A DNA stretch of 64,000 bases, from positions 1-64,000 of the forward strand of contig CAMWON010000003.1 of NCBI GenBank assembly GCA_947175875.1, read 5' to 3'. Position 1 is the stretch's first letter. Each line of letters begins with the position of its first letter. Source of the DNA: an uncultured Alphaproteobacteria bacterium (lineage in GTDB: Bacteria; Pseudomonadota; Alphaproteobacteria; Rs-D84). The translations under genes were made by a program, and so were the position numbers. Below the pieces are notes generated by a model. The model saw only the letters and a list, made by a program, of their open reading frames with translations. It was not told the origin of the DNA and did no database searches. This document shows positions 1 through 8,601 of the stretch, piece by piece.

Positions 1-33
1 GGTAAAACCGGCGGCGAAAAAATGCTGCGCTAA
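1..33 (+). CDS. C-terminal end of an upstream phage gene (partial)
   Basis: The first 33 bases read in frame as the last ten residues of a protein (ending KMLR) followed by a TAA stop and then an intrinsic terminator. In T7-like phages the gene before the capsid is the scaffolding protein, so this could be its end, but too little is visible to name it. Confidence 0.5.
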   Translation, partial: GKTGGEKMLR

Positions 34-46
34 GAAAAAATAATAT

Positions 47-72
47 TTCCCCGCGTTTGCGGGGATTTTTTT
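47..72 (+). terminator. Intrinsic terminator after the partial phage gene
   Basis: The stem CCCCGC/GCGGGG with a 4-nt loop (49-64) is followed by a T tract at 66-72. It separates the preceding gene from the capsid transcript. Confidence 0.85.
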
Positions 73-78
73 AGACTG

Positions 79-105
79 CGTCCGATTACGTCGGACGTTT
101 TTTTT
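79..105 (+). terminator. Second intrinsic terminator upstream of capsid gene
   Basis: The stem GTCCGA/TCGGAC is followed by eight Ts. With the terminator at 47-72 it makes a tandem terminator, so the capsid gene probably has its own promoter in 106-296. Confidence 0.8.
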
Positions 106-109
106 ATCT

Positions 110-163
110 GTTAAGTTTCAGTCGGATAATGAAGCGATATGTTTTGTCCGACTGAATCTTAAC
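110..163. repeat. Long imperfect palindrome before capsid gene
   Basis: Arms 110-126 and 147-163 pair over 16 of 17 positions around a 20-nt loop. No T tract follows, so it is not a simple terminator. It could be an RNase III processing hairpin or a protein-binding site in the leader of the capsid mRNA. The rest of 164-296 is AT-rich leader with a ribosome site (AAGGAAAG) just before the capsid start; I see nothing else there. Confidence 0.6.
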
Positions 164-296
164 ACGGATAATCCCGCCCGGGACCCGCGTATTTTATTTT
201 TCGGCGCATTATTTTATGCATAACCGTGAAATAAAATTTTAAACCGACGTGCATTTTTGCGCGTCTTTTTTTTAATCAATTAAACAAGGAAAGTAT

Positions 297-1139
297 ATGT
301 CAGTTTCCATAGATCAAGTCTTTGTAAAACAATTCGAAGCGGATGTTCATTTGGCGTATCAGCAAATGGGCACGAAATTGCGTTCGACCGTTCGCAGCAA
401 ATCCGGCGTCGTCGGCGCAACCACAACATTCCAGAAGGTCGGCCGTGGCACCGCCAGCACGAAATCGCGCCACGGCATTGTTCCGGTAATGAATCTGAAT
501 CACGAGCCTGTTGAATGTGTTCTGCAGGATTATTATGCCGGCGACTGGGTCGATGCATTGGATGAATTAAAGACCAATGTTGATGAGCGCCGTGTTGTCG
601 CGTCGGCCGGTGCGTATGCGTTGGGCCGCAAGACGGACGAGCTGATTATCGGTGCCATGTCCAATGCGACCGCATCGGTTGGTGATTATACCGCCGGCGC
701 CGGATTGTCAAAATCTCTTATTCTGTCCGCGTTGGAAATTTTAAACACAAACGATGTGCCGGATGACGGTCGTCGCTTTGCGGTTGTCGGCGTGCACCAG
801 TGGAACGAACTGCTGTCCATGGACGAATTCGTATCCGCGGATTACGTTGGCGACACGCCGCTGGCAAACGGTGCCGAGTCCCGCAAATGGTTGGGTATCA
901 CATGGGTCTTGCACAATGGTCTGCCGTGTACGGGCACCAACCGTGACTGCTTTATCTATCATGCGTCCGCCATCGGTCATGCATGTGGTCAAGAGGTTAA
1001 GACGGATATTTCGTGGCATGGCGAGCGTGCCGCTCACTTTATCAGCAACAGCATGTCCCAGGGCGCGGTAATGATTGATGCGTCCGGCATTGTGCGCGTA
1101 AAGTGCAACGAAGCAGCATCGTCCACCCCCACGGAATAA
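297..1139 (+). CDS. Phage major capsid protein
   Basis: A 280-residue protein at the position of the major capsid protein in a T7-like late operon, followed by a small protein and the two tail tubular genes. There is no signal peptide or membrane segment, and the composition is that of an alpha/beta shell protein. Starts at ATG 297 with AAGGAAAG 6 nt upstream. It should assemble the procapsid around the portal encoded at 9467. The assignment rests on length, synteny and general resemblance to podoviral coat proteins, not on a diagnostic motif. Base composition matches the host, suggesting long residence. Confidence 0.75.
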   Translation: MSVSIDQVFVKQFEADVHLAYQQMGTKLRSTVRSKSGVVGATTTFQKVGRGTASTKSRHGIVPVMNLNHEPVECVLQDYYAGDWVDALDELKTNVDERRVVASAGAYALGRKTDELIIGAMSNATASVGDYTAGAGLSKSLILSALEILNTNDVPDDGRRFAVVGVHQWNELLSMDEFVSADYVGDTPLANGAESRKWLGITWVLHNGLPCTGTNRDCFIYHASAIGHACGQEVKTDISWHGERAAHFISNSMSQGAVMIDASGIVRVKCNEAASSTPTE

Positions 1140-1164
1140 CCACACACAATCAAAGGATTAAGAA

Positions 1165-1395
1165 ATGGCATTTCAAAACAAAAATTTGTCTGTGATTGCA
1201 TACGCGAACGGATTCACGCTGTGGCACTATGCGTCCGAAGACAAAATGACCGCAATCAGCGCCAGCGGATATTTTGACAGCGTAAAGACATTGATGAACG
1301 TCGGTGATGTCATCATTATCAATGCTTCTGACAATACCGCGCTGAAGAAAGTTTCTGCAAACGCAAGCAACGTGACGGTGGCTGCATTGGCATAA
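1165..1395 (+). CDS. Small phage protein after capsid
   Basis: A 76-residue soluble protein directly behind the capsid gene (25 bp gap) and ahead of a strong terminator, so it is probably co-expressed with the capsid. It is rich in Ala, Asn, Val and Ser with alternating hydrophobic residues, suggesting a beta-rich fold. A head decoration or stabilising protein would fit the position, but I do not recognise the family. Confidence 0.65.
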   Translation: MAFQNKNLSVIAYANGFTLWHYASEDKMTAISASGYFDSVKTLMNVGDVIIINASDNTALKKVSANASNVTVAALA

Positions 1396-1401
1396 TTTTG
1401 C

Positions 1402-1434
1402 ACGGGCCGGGAATTATTCCGGCCCGGATTTTTA
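1402..1434 (+). terminator. Intrinsic terminator after capsid unit
   Basis: The GC-rich stem CGGGCCGG/CCGGCCCG (1403-1426) is followed by ATTTTTA. It would let capsid be made in excess over the tail genes, as in T7, where a terminator follows gene 10. Confidence 0.85.
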
Positions 1435-1459
1435 TCTGAAATAAACAAAGGGGCGTTTT

Positions 1460-1981
1460 ATGCTTACAAAAATAGATTTGTGTTCAATGGCACTGTTGAA
1501 ACTGGGCGAAGCGCCCATTCAGTCGCTGGCCGATGACACGGCGGCGTCGCAATTGTCGCGTACGCTGTTTGACCCTGTAATTGATGCGTTGCTGGCGTCG
1601 CATGTGTGGCGTTTTGCATGTCGGACGTTTGATTTGACGCGCAATGCCGACGGCGACTTTTTAATCCCGGCGGACTGTCTGCGTGTAATCAAAAGCAAAG
1701 GCGAGGTTCTGGGTAACAAAATATTGGCCCCCGGTGCGGACACGATAAGTATCGTGGGTATTGCGCGCGCGACGCCGGAACATTTTCCGGGTTATTTTGC
1801 CTCATTGGCGGCGACGCGTCTGGCGATGGAGTTTTGCATACCGTTGCTGGGCGAACAAAGTGTGTTCCGCATGCTGGCGGCGCTGTATGAAACAGAGCTG
1901 CAGTCGGCAAAGTTCATAGACAGCACGACATCGCAATCGGGCTCGATTGACAATTTTTCTTTAATCAATGCGCGTTTTTAA
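1460..1981 (+). CDS. Tail tubular protein A-like (gp11-like)
   Basis: A 173-residue protein between capsid and the 571-residue tail protein, the place of T7 gp11 (tail tubular protein A). In that family the protein forms the ring connecting portal and nozzle. The N-terminus (lcsmALlkLGeapIqsLaDd) has the pattern typical of this family: a helix with LG followed by a polar turn, then a hydrophobic helix ending in W-R-F. Length is close to the family norm of about 190-200 residues. Starts at ATG 1460 behind AAAGGGGCG. Confidence 0.8.
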   Translation: MLTKIDLCSMALLKLGEAPIQSLADDTAASQLSRTLFDPVIDALLASHVWRFACRTFDLTRNADGDFLIPADCLRVIKSKGEVLGNKILAPGADTISIVGIARATPEHFPGYFASLAATRLAMEFCIPLLGEQSVFRMLAALYETELQSAKFIDSTTSQSGSIDNFSLINARF

Positions 1982-2004
1982 TGGTGTGACAGGGGGAACA
2001 GGAC

Positions 2005-3720
2005 ATGGGTGATTTTATAAAAACACAAAATTCATTTGCCAGCGGCCAGGTGGACTCGGAATTCTTTGCGCGCGACGACATAAACGGATTGTCGGTATTG
2101 GAAAACATGGACGTAATTTCCGGCGGCGGATTAACCCGTCGTCGCGGTCTGGCGTCTGTCGCCGAACTCGGATCTGTCGCGCGCCTGATTGCTTTTTCCG
2201 TATCCGAGGCCGAAGATTACCTGCTTGCGCTGAAAGACGGTCATATATTGGTTTATTCCAACGGCCGGTTGATACGGGACCTGCTGGCGCCGTGGCCGAC
2301 CGCTGCACTGTCGCGTCTGCAGTACGCCCAGCGCTTTGGCACCATGATATTCGTGCATCCGGATTACCAGCCGCGTGTTTTAAAGAAAACCGACAGTGGT
2401 TTTTCTTTGTCGCTGTTCGGATTTTCCCGCAATGACTCGGACATGACAATAAACATTCCGTTTATGAAATTTGACGATGCCGAAGATATAAAAATAACGG
2501 TCACCCAGAACGCGCAGGGGAATAACTATGCGACACTAACGACGGATTCCGCATTTTGGACATCGGAAAATGTAAACGGGCGCCTGCTGTTGCTGGACCG
2601 TCAATGGGTCATAACAAAATATGTCAGTCCGACAGTCGTTACGGCATATACCAACGGTCCTTATACTTTGCCGTCCTCGCCCGTACTGGATTGGCGCGAG
2701 GCCGTGTTCAGTCAAAGACGTGGATGGCCGTGCAGTATTTCTTTCCACCAGGACAGATTGGTTTTCGGTGGCTCGCGCGATTGGCCGTCGGGTGTGTGGC
2801 TGTCCCAGGTCGGGCGTCATAATAACTTCAATGTCGGCACGGGCCTTGACGACGAGGCGATATTTATAACCCTGCTGTCAGAACAGCGCCAGCAGATTTG
2901 TACCGTCGTCAGCAGTGATAATCTGCAGATTTTAACATCCGTCGGCGAATGGGCGATTTCCAGCAAGCCGTTAACGCCATCGGTTGTGGATATAAAGCAG
3001 CACACCTCCGTCGGCAGTGTCGCCGCGCGATATCTGCCGCCGCAAAAAGTGGAGGGCGCCACGGTCTTTATATCCGCCACCGGCAAAGATATCCGAGAGT
3101 TGACATTGGACGAGCTGGGTGAAAATTATAACGCCACGGATTTGTGCGCACTGTCGAAAAGTTTAATGTCCGACCCGGTCGATATCGCATACAACGGCGA
3201 CACGCATCAGCTGTTTGTCGTAATGTCCGACGGCGGCATGGCCGTGTTGAACAAGAATTCCGCCCTGGGCATATCCGCATGGGGGCGCTACAAGACGGCC
3301 GGCCTGTTCAAATCGGTTGCGGTTGTCGGCGGCGAAACATATGTCGTGGTCCAGCGTGATTCCGGATACCGGCTTGAGCGTTTTTCGGACGCCGCCACAG
3401 TCGATGCCGGCGAATACGGATTTGCGTTTACGGCGGCGGCGCTGCCGCTGCGTGCCGGCGGGCATAACCCGAAAAAATTAAGAATCAGGAAAATTTCCGC
3501 CCGTGTTTTGGATACCAAATCCCTGTTTATAAACGGCTCGCGCGTGCGACTGCCGAACAGTGTGTATGCGGACGGCGCCCCGGGATACAGCGGCGATGTG
3601 TCGATTAACGTTTTGGGAACGCGCGGCGATACCATTTCGCCGATGTGGCGCCTGCACGGCAGTGAACCGTACAACGCCACCATATTGTCGGTGACGATGC
3701 ACGGTTGGTATTCGATTTAA
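2005..3720 (+). CDS. Tail tubular protein B-like (gp12-like nozzle)
   Basis: A 571-residue protein with the characteristic opening of the gp12/tail tubular protein B family: an N-terminal FASGQVDSEFFARDD segment, then GLTRRRGL, then beta-propeller-like repeats. In T7 this hexamer forms the tail nozzle below gp11. T7 gp12 is nearly 800 residues, so this is a shorter version, as in many T7-like phages outside enterobacteria. Starts at ATG 2005 with AGGGGGAAC upstream. It immediately follows the gp11-like gene. Confidence 0.85.
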   Translation: MGDFIKTQNSFASGQVDSEFFARDDINGLSVLENMDVISGGGLTRRRGLASVAELGSVARLIAFSVSEAEDYLLALKDGHILVYSNGRLIRDLLAPWPTAALSRLQYAQRFGTMIFVHPDYQPRVLKKTDSGFSLSLFGFSRNDSDMTINIPFMKFDDAEDIKITVTQNAQGNNYATLTTDSAFWTSENVNGRLLLLDRQWVITKYVSPTVVTAYTNGPYTLPSSPVLDWREAVFSQRRGWPCSISFHQDRLVFGGSRDWPSGVWLSQVGRHNNFNVGTGLDDEAIFITLLSEQRQQICTVVSSDNLQILTSVGEWAISSKPLTPSVVDIKQHTSVGSVAARYLPPQKVEGATVFISATGKDIRELTLDELGENYNATDLCALSKSLMSDPVDIAYNGDTHQLFVVMSDGGMAVLNKNSALGISAWGRYKTAGLFKSVAVVGGETYVVVQRDSGYRLERFSDAATVDAGEYGFAFTAAALPLRAGGHNPKKLRIRKISARVLDTKSLFINGSRVRLPNSVYADGAPGYSGDVSINVLGTRGDTISPMWRLHGSEPYNATILSVTMHGWYSI

Positions 3721-3752
3721 TCAGCAACAATAAATATTTAAGGAGACAAACA

Positions 3753-4106
3753 ATGGGACAGGTTGTATCTGATGTGACAGAAATATTGGATTACAAAAAA
3801 GCAAAAAAGGAAGCCAAAAGCGAACGTAAAAAGATATTGGAACAGATGGCGTCCGACGAACAGGCCAAAACCAATCTGGTAAAAAAGGCTTTGGCGGCCC
3901 AGCGTGCGAAATACGGCGCGGCCGGCATGTCTGGGGCGGGGCGCGGCATGACGGAAGAGGCCGTGTTAAAACGTCTGCGCGACGAAGCAGAGGAACCGTA
4001 CAAGGACAAGCGCCGCAGTAACTTGGAAAAATTAAAACAGGCGCATGCAAAAAAGCCGAACATAGTCAAATCATTGCTGTCAAGATTTGATGAGCTGGTC
4101 GGCTAG
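3753..4106 (+). CDS. Charged phage protein, possible internal virion protein
   Basis: A 117-residue, Lys/Glu/Ala-rich, mainly helical protein with likely coiled-coil stretches (residues about 15-50 and 65-100) around a Gly-rich hinge. ATG 3753 is chosen over an in-frame upstream start because AAGGAGACAAAC precedes it. Position between nozzle and tail-fibre genes is where T7-like phages keep internal virion proteins, but this is much shorter, so the role is open. Confidence 0.7.
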   Translation: MGQVVSDVTEILDYKKAKKEAKSERKKILEQMASDEQAKTNLVKKALAAQRAKYGAAGMSGAGRGMTEEAVLKRLRDEAEEPYKDKRRSNLEKLKQAHAKKPNIVKSLLSRFDELVG

Positions 4107-4123
4107 CACGACGGGAGGCGACA

Positions 4124-4672
4124 ATGTATAAAATCTCATACACGGGTGACGGCGTCACCTGCGAATTCTTATTCGCATTCCCGTTTTTTCAGACCGCCGA
4201 CATATGCGTCGCCGTGGACGAGCGCGCGTTGACCGCATCTGAATTCGGCGTGTATCCGAACGAGGATTTGACCGGTGGCACGGTTATCTTTCCGTCCGCG
4301 CCCGCCGATGGCGCGCGCATCGATATTTATCGCCAGGTTACGCTGTCGCGCGTTATCGATTACCAGCCGACGGCAAAAATAGACCCCGAGGATTTAAACA
4401 CCGACTTTAACTTTTTATTGGCGGCCTTGCGTGACGTGCGCCAGATTGACGTTGACATCAGCCAGTGGCAAAACACGCACGACAATGTAAAGGCTTTTTT
4501 AGAATACACCAATAATCTGGTAACGGACAAGCTGGGCGGGGGCGGCGCGCTGGGGGTGTATAACAATCTGGTGTCGGTTTTGGCGGGTGCTCTGCCGTTG
4601 CTGATAAACGATTACGGTTATATCACGGACCCGGCGCCGAACGAAAATCGCGATGATTACGGAGTTTTATAA
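4124..4672 (+). CDS. T7-like tail fibre N-terminal domain protein
   Basis: The first ~120 residues match the pattern of the T7 tail-fibre N-terminal domain: a start like YtGDGvtceFlFaFPFF, then IDIYRQVtL and a DFNFLLAALRDV helix. That domain anchors fibres to the tail. At 182 residues the protein lacks any long shaft or receptor-binding domain, so the tip must be another protein or has been lost. The last 20 bp overlap the terminase ATPase gene, indicating translational coupling. Three proteins elsewhere in the window (29807, 43545, 50195) carry another tail-fibre-type N-terminus. Confidence 0.85.
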   Translation: MYKISYTGDGVTCEFLFAFPFFQTADICVAVDERALTASEFGVYPNEDLTGGTVIFPSAPADGARIDIYRQVTLSRVIDYQPTAKIDPEDLNTDFNFLLAALRDVRQIDVDISQWQNTHDNVKAFLEYTNNLVTDKLGGGGALGVYNNLVSVLAGALPLLINDYGYITDPAPNENRDDYGVL

Positions 4673-5291
4673 ATTTCTGGACGAATGGAACGAGGTTCTG
4701 GGCTTAAAGACGCCGCGTCATCACCGGGAAATAATGCGTTTCCTGGTAGATGTATGGCGCGACAGTCCGCACCGCGGCCTGTTGATGGCGTTTCGTCATT
4801 CCGGCAAATCGACTGTTGTCGGTGTGTTTGCGGCATGCGTGCTGTATATGCGCCCCCAGACGCGCATTTTAATATTGTCGGCCGAGACGGCTCTTGCCAC
4901 GCGAATGGTGGCGCATATCCGGCATATACTGGAAAATCATCCGCGTTGCAGTGCATTGGTGCCGTCAAACAAAAAAGAATGGGCGTCGGGGCGCATTACC
5001 GTGAACCGCCCGATTGGCATACGCGAGCCCTCGGTAATATGCCAGGGGTTATACGGAAACATTACGGGATTGCGCTCTGATTTGATTCTGTGTGATGATG
5101 TGGAGGTTCCAAATACCTCCAACACCCCGCGCAAGCGCGCGGAACTGCGCGAGCGCCTGCGTGAATTGGATTTCATCCTGTCACCGTCCGGTGCGATTAT
5201 TTATATCGGCACACCGCATGCGGCGGATACGATTTACAAAACCGCCGCAGATGCCGCGTCGGCTGAAACGGCGGCTTCTTCGGGTGTTTGA
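4653..5291 (+). CDS. Large terminase, ATPase half (split gene)
   Basis: A 212-residue N-terminal half of a large terminase, the DNA-packaging motor. It shows Walker A (RHSGKST, about residue 48), Walker B (LILCDDVE, about residue 145) and the coupling motif IGTPH (about residue 184). Family-like sequence stops at IYK (about 5240). The last ~16 Ala-rich residues are only the complement of the end of the antisense gene at 5234-5941. The matching nuclease half begins at 8591 with nearly the same residues (DIVYK). T7-like terminases are normally single proteins of about 580 residues, so this is an interrupted gene. Whether the halves work together is unknown. Confidence 0.85.
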   Translation: MITEFYKFLDEWNEVLGLKTPRHHREIMRFLVDVWRDSPHRGLLMAFRHSGKSTVVGVFAACVLYMRPQTRILILSAETALATRMVAHIRHILENHPRCSALVPSNKKEWASGRITVNRPIGIREPSVICQGLYGNITGLRSDLILCDDVEVPNTSNTPRKRAELRERLRELDFILSPSGAIIYIGTPHAADTIYKTAADAASAETAASSGV

Positions 5292-5941
5292 TTTGGATTG
5301 GGTTTTATTGTGCTGATAAACGTACGCAGTTTGCCCAGTAATTCATTGCCGGCATCGCCAAACATCGGCAGATATGTTTCGTATTCCGGCATATCCACCT
5401 GTAACTGTGCGCGCACGCGGTCCGATATCGGGGTGTTTAAAATTTCGCGCGCCGTATCCCACAGATGGTACGCGCGATATGTTTGAACGACCACATCCCA
5501 CTTTTTTTGTAATTCCGCATTCCCGGCCAGAACCGCGCGCCCCGCGACAATCCATTCCGGCCCGAACTGTTGAATAACGGGTGACGCCGCCAGTCGTGCC
5601 AGCCCCGCCTGGTCCGGCGTAAATTCCGCAATCAGCGATTCCAGCGCCACCCGCTGCGCGGAATCGACCGGCGCGGCGTCGTGAGCCTGGCCCATTGCGC
5701 CGCCATACGGCAACAGTTCGCGTTCTATGGAATCCATCGGTGTTTTCCCGCTGCGCAGATTTGCAATGTGGCGCGCCAGACTGCGGCCCGTCGGCAATTC
5801 GCCCAGGGCCTCGATTACCTCATCGGTGGCCTCGTCCACAAAGACCTGGTTCACTGCGGCCCATCCGCCGATAATCACGTGTTCCTGGCGATACAGGTTT
5901 AACAGTCTTTGTGCAATGATGCTGGCTTTTACGTTCTGCAT
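5234..5941 (-). CDS. Unknown protein in the dnaB block
   Basis: A 235-residue soluble protein I do not recognise. It is rich in Ala, Leu and Glu, mostly helical, with no signal peptide or membrane segment and an Ala/Pro-rich tail. It has a good ribosome site (AGGAGAGAG) before ATG 5941 and lies 25 bp behind the HTH regulator, so the two are probably co-transcribed. Its stop codon falls at the breakpoint inside the terminase gene, marking one edge of the inserted block. Confidence 0.7.
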   Translation of the reverse strand: MQNVKASIIAQRLLNLYRQEHVIIGGWAAVNQVFVDEATDEVIEALGELPTGRSLARHIANLRSGKTPMDSIERELLPYGGAMGQAHDAAPVDSAQRVALESLIAEFTPDQAGLARLAASPVIQQFGPEWIVAGRAVLAGNAELQKKWDVVVQTYRAYHLWDTAREILNTPISDRVRAQLQVDMPEYETYLPMFGDAGNELLGKLRTFISTIKPNPNQTPEEAAVSADAASAAVL

Positions 5942-5966
5942 AATGTTCTCTCTCCTGGGGGGGATA

Positions 5967-6974
5967 TTATTCCATCACAATCATTATGACCTTGTGCACG
6001 GATTTGCCGGTCACCTTTTCTTCAGGTGACGCAATCTGGCCCTGAATCTTGCCCTTGGTGTCGGATTTTACAACGGCGATTTGGGCCGTGGCGGCGGCGT
6101 CCGCCTCCAGTGATGCGAAATCCGCGTCAATAAACACCGCCAGGTCGCCCGGCACGGGTGTCGCGCCCGCATCGGCAAAGACGTATGATTTTTCCGGGAT
6201 AAACCCGCCCAGTCGTTTGGTGTTCGGCATGATGGCGTATATGCCGTTGCGGCCCTCCAGCGGCATCGGCGCGACAATCATCGTTTTGTCGGACTTTTTA
6301 AACGCAATGGATTTGCCGGCCGGCATTCCGAATACGGGGACCAGTTTCTTGCGCGCACTGTCATACAGTTTGGCGCCATACAGACTGCCGTGCATGTCGA
6401 TGCCGGACAAAGGATTGCCGGGTACCAGAACGGATTTTACGCGTTCTTTGACCTTGCTGATTTGTTTGTTCAAATCACCGGATTTATAGAGTTTTGCAAT
6501 TTCATCAAACAGCGATTCAACACTGTACGCAAAAGATTTTGCCAGCGGCTCGATTTCGTTTTCATAGATTTCGCGCTGCCCGACCTCTATCTTGTGATAC
6601 ACCGACAGGGTCATGCCGGCGTCTTTGGCCGCCTGGGCGATGGTTTTGCCGGTTTTTTGACGGATTTTGCGAATGCCGCTGCCGAATACTTTCAGGCCGC
6701 TGTTTTCATTGTCGTTCAGACGGCGCTTAATCTCGCTCTGCCATTGGTCGGCGACGTCGTCCGATTCCTTGATGAAAATATCGGACAGTTTGCACCCCAG
6801 TATGTTGCAGATATTCAACAACTGTTTTTGGTTCAGACGGCGCACGCCTTTTTCGATTTTTGAAACCGCCGACAAAGACAGGTTGGCGCGTCGTGCCAGC
6901 TCCGTCATTTTCATGCCGTTTGCCAAACGTATGTTGCGAATATTATTTGGAAAAATGATTTCTTCCTGGGCCAT
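5967..6974 (-). CDS. Double Xre-HTH regulator with S24-like C-terminus
   Basis: A 335-residue regulator. Residues about 9-65 and 95-155 are two Xre/Cro-type HTH domains (LARRANLSLSAVSKIEKG and AAKDAGMTLSVYHKIEVG). The C-terminal ~110 residues resemble the beta fold of LexA/CI-type S24 domains (VPGDLAVFID, then KVIMIVM), but I see no clear Ser-Lys catalytic pair, so self-cleavage is doubtful. It could repress prophage genes or control dnaB. A TTGAC-N9-GTCAA dyad lies 20 bp upstream of its start, overlapping a TTGACT-type -35, which suggests autoregulation. Two HTH domains in one chain is unusual. Confidence 0.85.
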   Translation of the reverse strand: MAQEEIIFPNNIRNIRLANGMKMTELARRANLSLSAVSKIEKGVRRLNQKQLLNICNILGCKLSDIFIKESDDVADQWQSEIKRRLNDNENSGLKVFGSGIRKIRQKTGKTIAQAAKDAGMTLSVYHKIEVGQREIYENEIEPLAKSFAYSVESLFDEIAKLYKSGDLNKQISKVKERVKSVLVPGNPLSGIDMHGSLYGAKLYDSARKKLVPVFGMPAGKSIAFKKSDKTMIVAPMPLEGRNGIYAIMPNTKRLGGFIPEKSYVFADAGATPVPGDLAVFIDADFASLEADAAATAQIAVVKSDTKGKIQGQIASPEEKVTGKSVHKVIMIVME

Positions 6975-6993
6975 TGCAAACTCCTTGATAATC

Positions 6994-7012
6994 TTGACAA
7001 AATATTAGTCAA
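6994..7012. promoter_or_regulatory. Candidate operator dyad upstream of HTH regulator
   Basis: TTGAC and GTCAA form a perfect 5-bp inverted repeat with a 9-bp AT-rich spacer just before the regulator start at 6974. It sits over a minus-strand TTGACT -35 followed 16 bp later by TATCAA. The geometry fits autorepression by an Xre-type dimer. Confidence 0.45.
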
Positions 7013-7038
7013 TTTTAAAGGCGTTGGCAAGCGAATAA

Positions 7039-8601
7039 TTACAGTGGCATATCGTCGGGAATCGCACTGGCGTCGAATTTGGGTTCGTCATATTCCGGCG
7101 TCGGGGCACTGGACGGTGATGCGGCGTCCGCGAACGGATTTTCACCGCGCGCGTCCGATTCCTCCAGATTGTCGAACAGGCTGTAATCGCCCAAGAACGC
7201 AGTATGAACTGTTTCTGGTCGGCCGTGACGGTTTTTGCCGATAATGATTTCCGCCTTGCCGCGTGCGCGCTCCAGACGGCGCTGCCAGCTTTCGACCTGC
7301 GACTCGTTGGTTGTGTTTGACAGACGCTGTGACGGGTCGCGGTTTTGCAGATAGTATTCCTCGCGGTATGTGAACATAACAATGTCGGCGTCCTGTTCAA
7401 TAGAACCGGATTCACGCAAGTCGGACAGCATCGGTCGCTTGTCGTCGCGTGATTCAACGCTACGCGACAACTGGGACAGTGCGATAACCGGCACGTCCAT
7501 TTCCTTGGCCAGCATTTTAAGGCCGCGGGTGATTTCGGACAGTTCCTGAACGCGGTTGTCGTTGCGCTTGCCGCCCGGCGACGTCATCAGCTGCAGATAG
7601 TCGATGACAATCAGCGCGATTCCGCCATGCTTGCGCGCCAGACGTCGTGCGCGCGTGCGCATCATCGGCACGGACATGCCCGGCGTGTCGTCGATATGCA
7701 GCGGCACGCGCCCGATTGCATTGGAATATTGGGACATTTTTAAAAAGTCTTCGTCCGTTAAATTCCCTTCGCGCATGGCGGATGCCGGAACCTTTGACTG
7801 CGACGACAGCACACGCGCCGCCAGCTGGGACTTGCTCATTTCAAGACTGAAAAACACGACCGCGCCCTTATAGTTTGTGTTGGCGCGCCCGGCCAGAATC
7901 GCATTCGCCGCATTAAAGGCGATATTCATCGCCAGTGTCGTTTTACCCATCGCGGGTCGTCCGGCGATAATAATCAAATCGGAATGGTGCAGGCCGCTGA
8001 TGGATTTGTCCAGTGCGGTTAATCCCGTTGTCAAACCGGACAGCATTCCGTCGGCTTTGTATGCAATCTCCGCCTCGCGCAGGGCCTCTGACAATGCGTC
8101 GGCGATGGATGCGGGCTCATGCTCGGTATCGCCCATTGTTGACAGGTCGAACAGTTTTTGTTCCGCGATTTCTATCTGTCGCGCCACAGGATTGTCCAGG
8201 TCTTCGACAAATGCGGCGTCCGTAATCCCCTGGCCGATGTTAATCAGGTCGCGGCGCAGTGCGTTTTCATAAACGATGCGTCCGTATTGGTCTACATTTA
8301 CAACCGTGGCGCCGGCCCCGGCCAGCTGTGTTAAATAATCCACCCCGCCGACGGATTCCAATGTTCCCTGCTGGTCCAGATAATTTTTTGCCGTGATTAT
8401 GTCAAACGGAATACCGGCGGCAAACTGACGCTGGGCCAATTTGAATATTTCCTGGTGCGCCGGGTGCGAAAAATGTTCGGGTCGCAGAAATTCAGATACG
8501 CGTTCCAACGCGCGGTTGTTCATCAGCACGGCGGCCAATACGGCCTGTTCGGCTTCCAGATTGGTCGGCAATGTTTTAGGGGTAAAGTCCATGTCAGACA
8601 T
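7039..8601 (-). CDS. dnaB: Replicative DNA helicase DnaB
   Basis: A 520-residue DnaB: N-terminal domain (LPTNLEAEQAVLAAVLMNN), linker, RecA-like helicase domain with Walker A GRPAMGKTT near residue 213, Walker B IVIDYLQLM, and the SIEQDADIVMFTYREEYY and RHGRPETV motifs. It unwinds DNA at the fork and recruits primase. ATG 8601 is chosen because conserved sequence begins there; the longer frame upstream is the complement of the terminase. The sequence looks like a bacterial chromosomal dnaB rather than a phage helicase. Its start overlaps by 11 bp, head to head, the nuclease half of the terminase. Its presence inside a terminase gene is very unusual. Confidence 0.92.
   Translation of the reverse strand: MSDMDFTPKTLPTNLEAEQAVLAAVLMNNRALERVSEFLRPEHFSHPAHQEIFKLAQRQFAAGIPFDIITAKNYLDQQGTLESVGGVDYLTQLAGAGATVVNVDQYGRIVYENALRRDLINIGQGITDAAFVEDLDNPVARQIEIAEQKLFDLSTMGDTEHEPASIADALSEALREAEIAYKADGMLSGLTTGLTALDKSISGLHHSDLIIIAGRPAMGKTTLAMNIAFNAANAILAGRANTNYKGAVVFFSLEMSKSQLAARVLSSQSKVPASAMREGNLTDEDFLKMSQYSNAIGRVPLHIDDTPGMSVPMMRTRARRLARKHGGIALIVIDYLQLMTSPGGKRNDNRVQELSEITRGLKMLAKEMDVPVIALSQLSRSVESRDDKRPMLSDLRESGSIEQDADIVMFTYREEYYLQNRDPSQRLSNTTNESQVESWQRRLERARGKAEIIIGKNRHGRPETVHTAFLGDYSLFDNLEESDARGENPFADAASPSSAPTPEYDEPKFDASAIPDDMPL

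Noticed and set aside
2015-2449. Long antisense ORFs within phage and housekeeping genes (here within the gp12-like gene)
   Set aside because: They mirror codon structure of the real gene, are Arg/Pro/Cys-rich and lack ribosome sites; the same applies to many others across the window.
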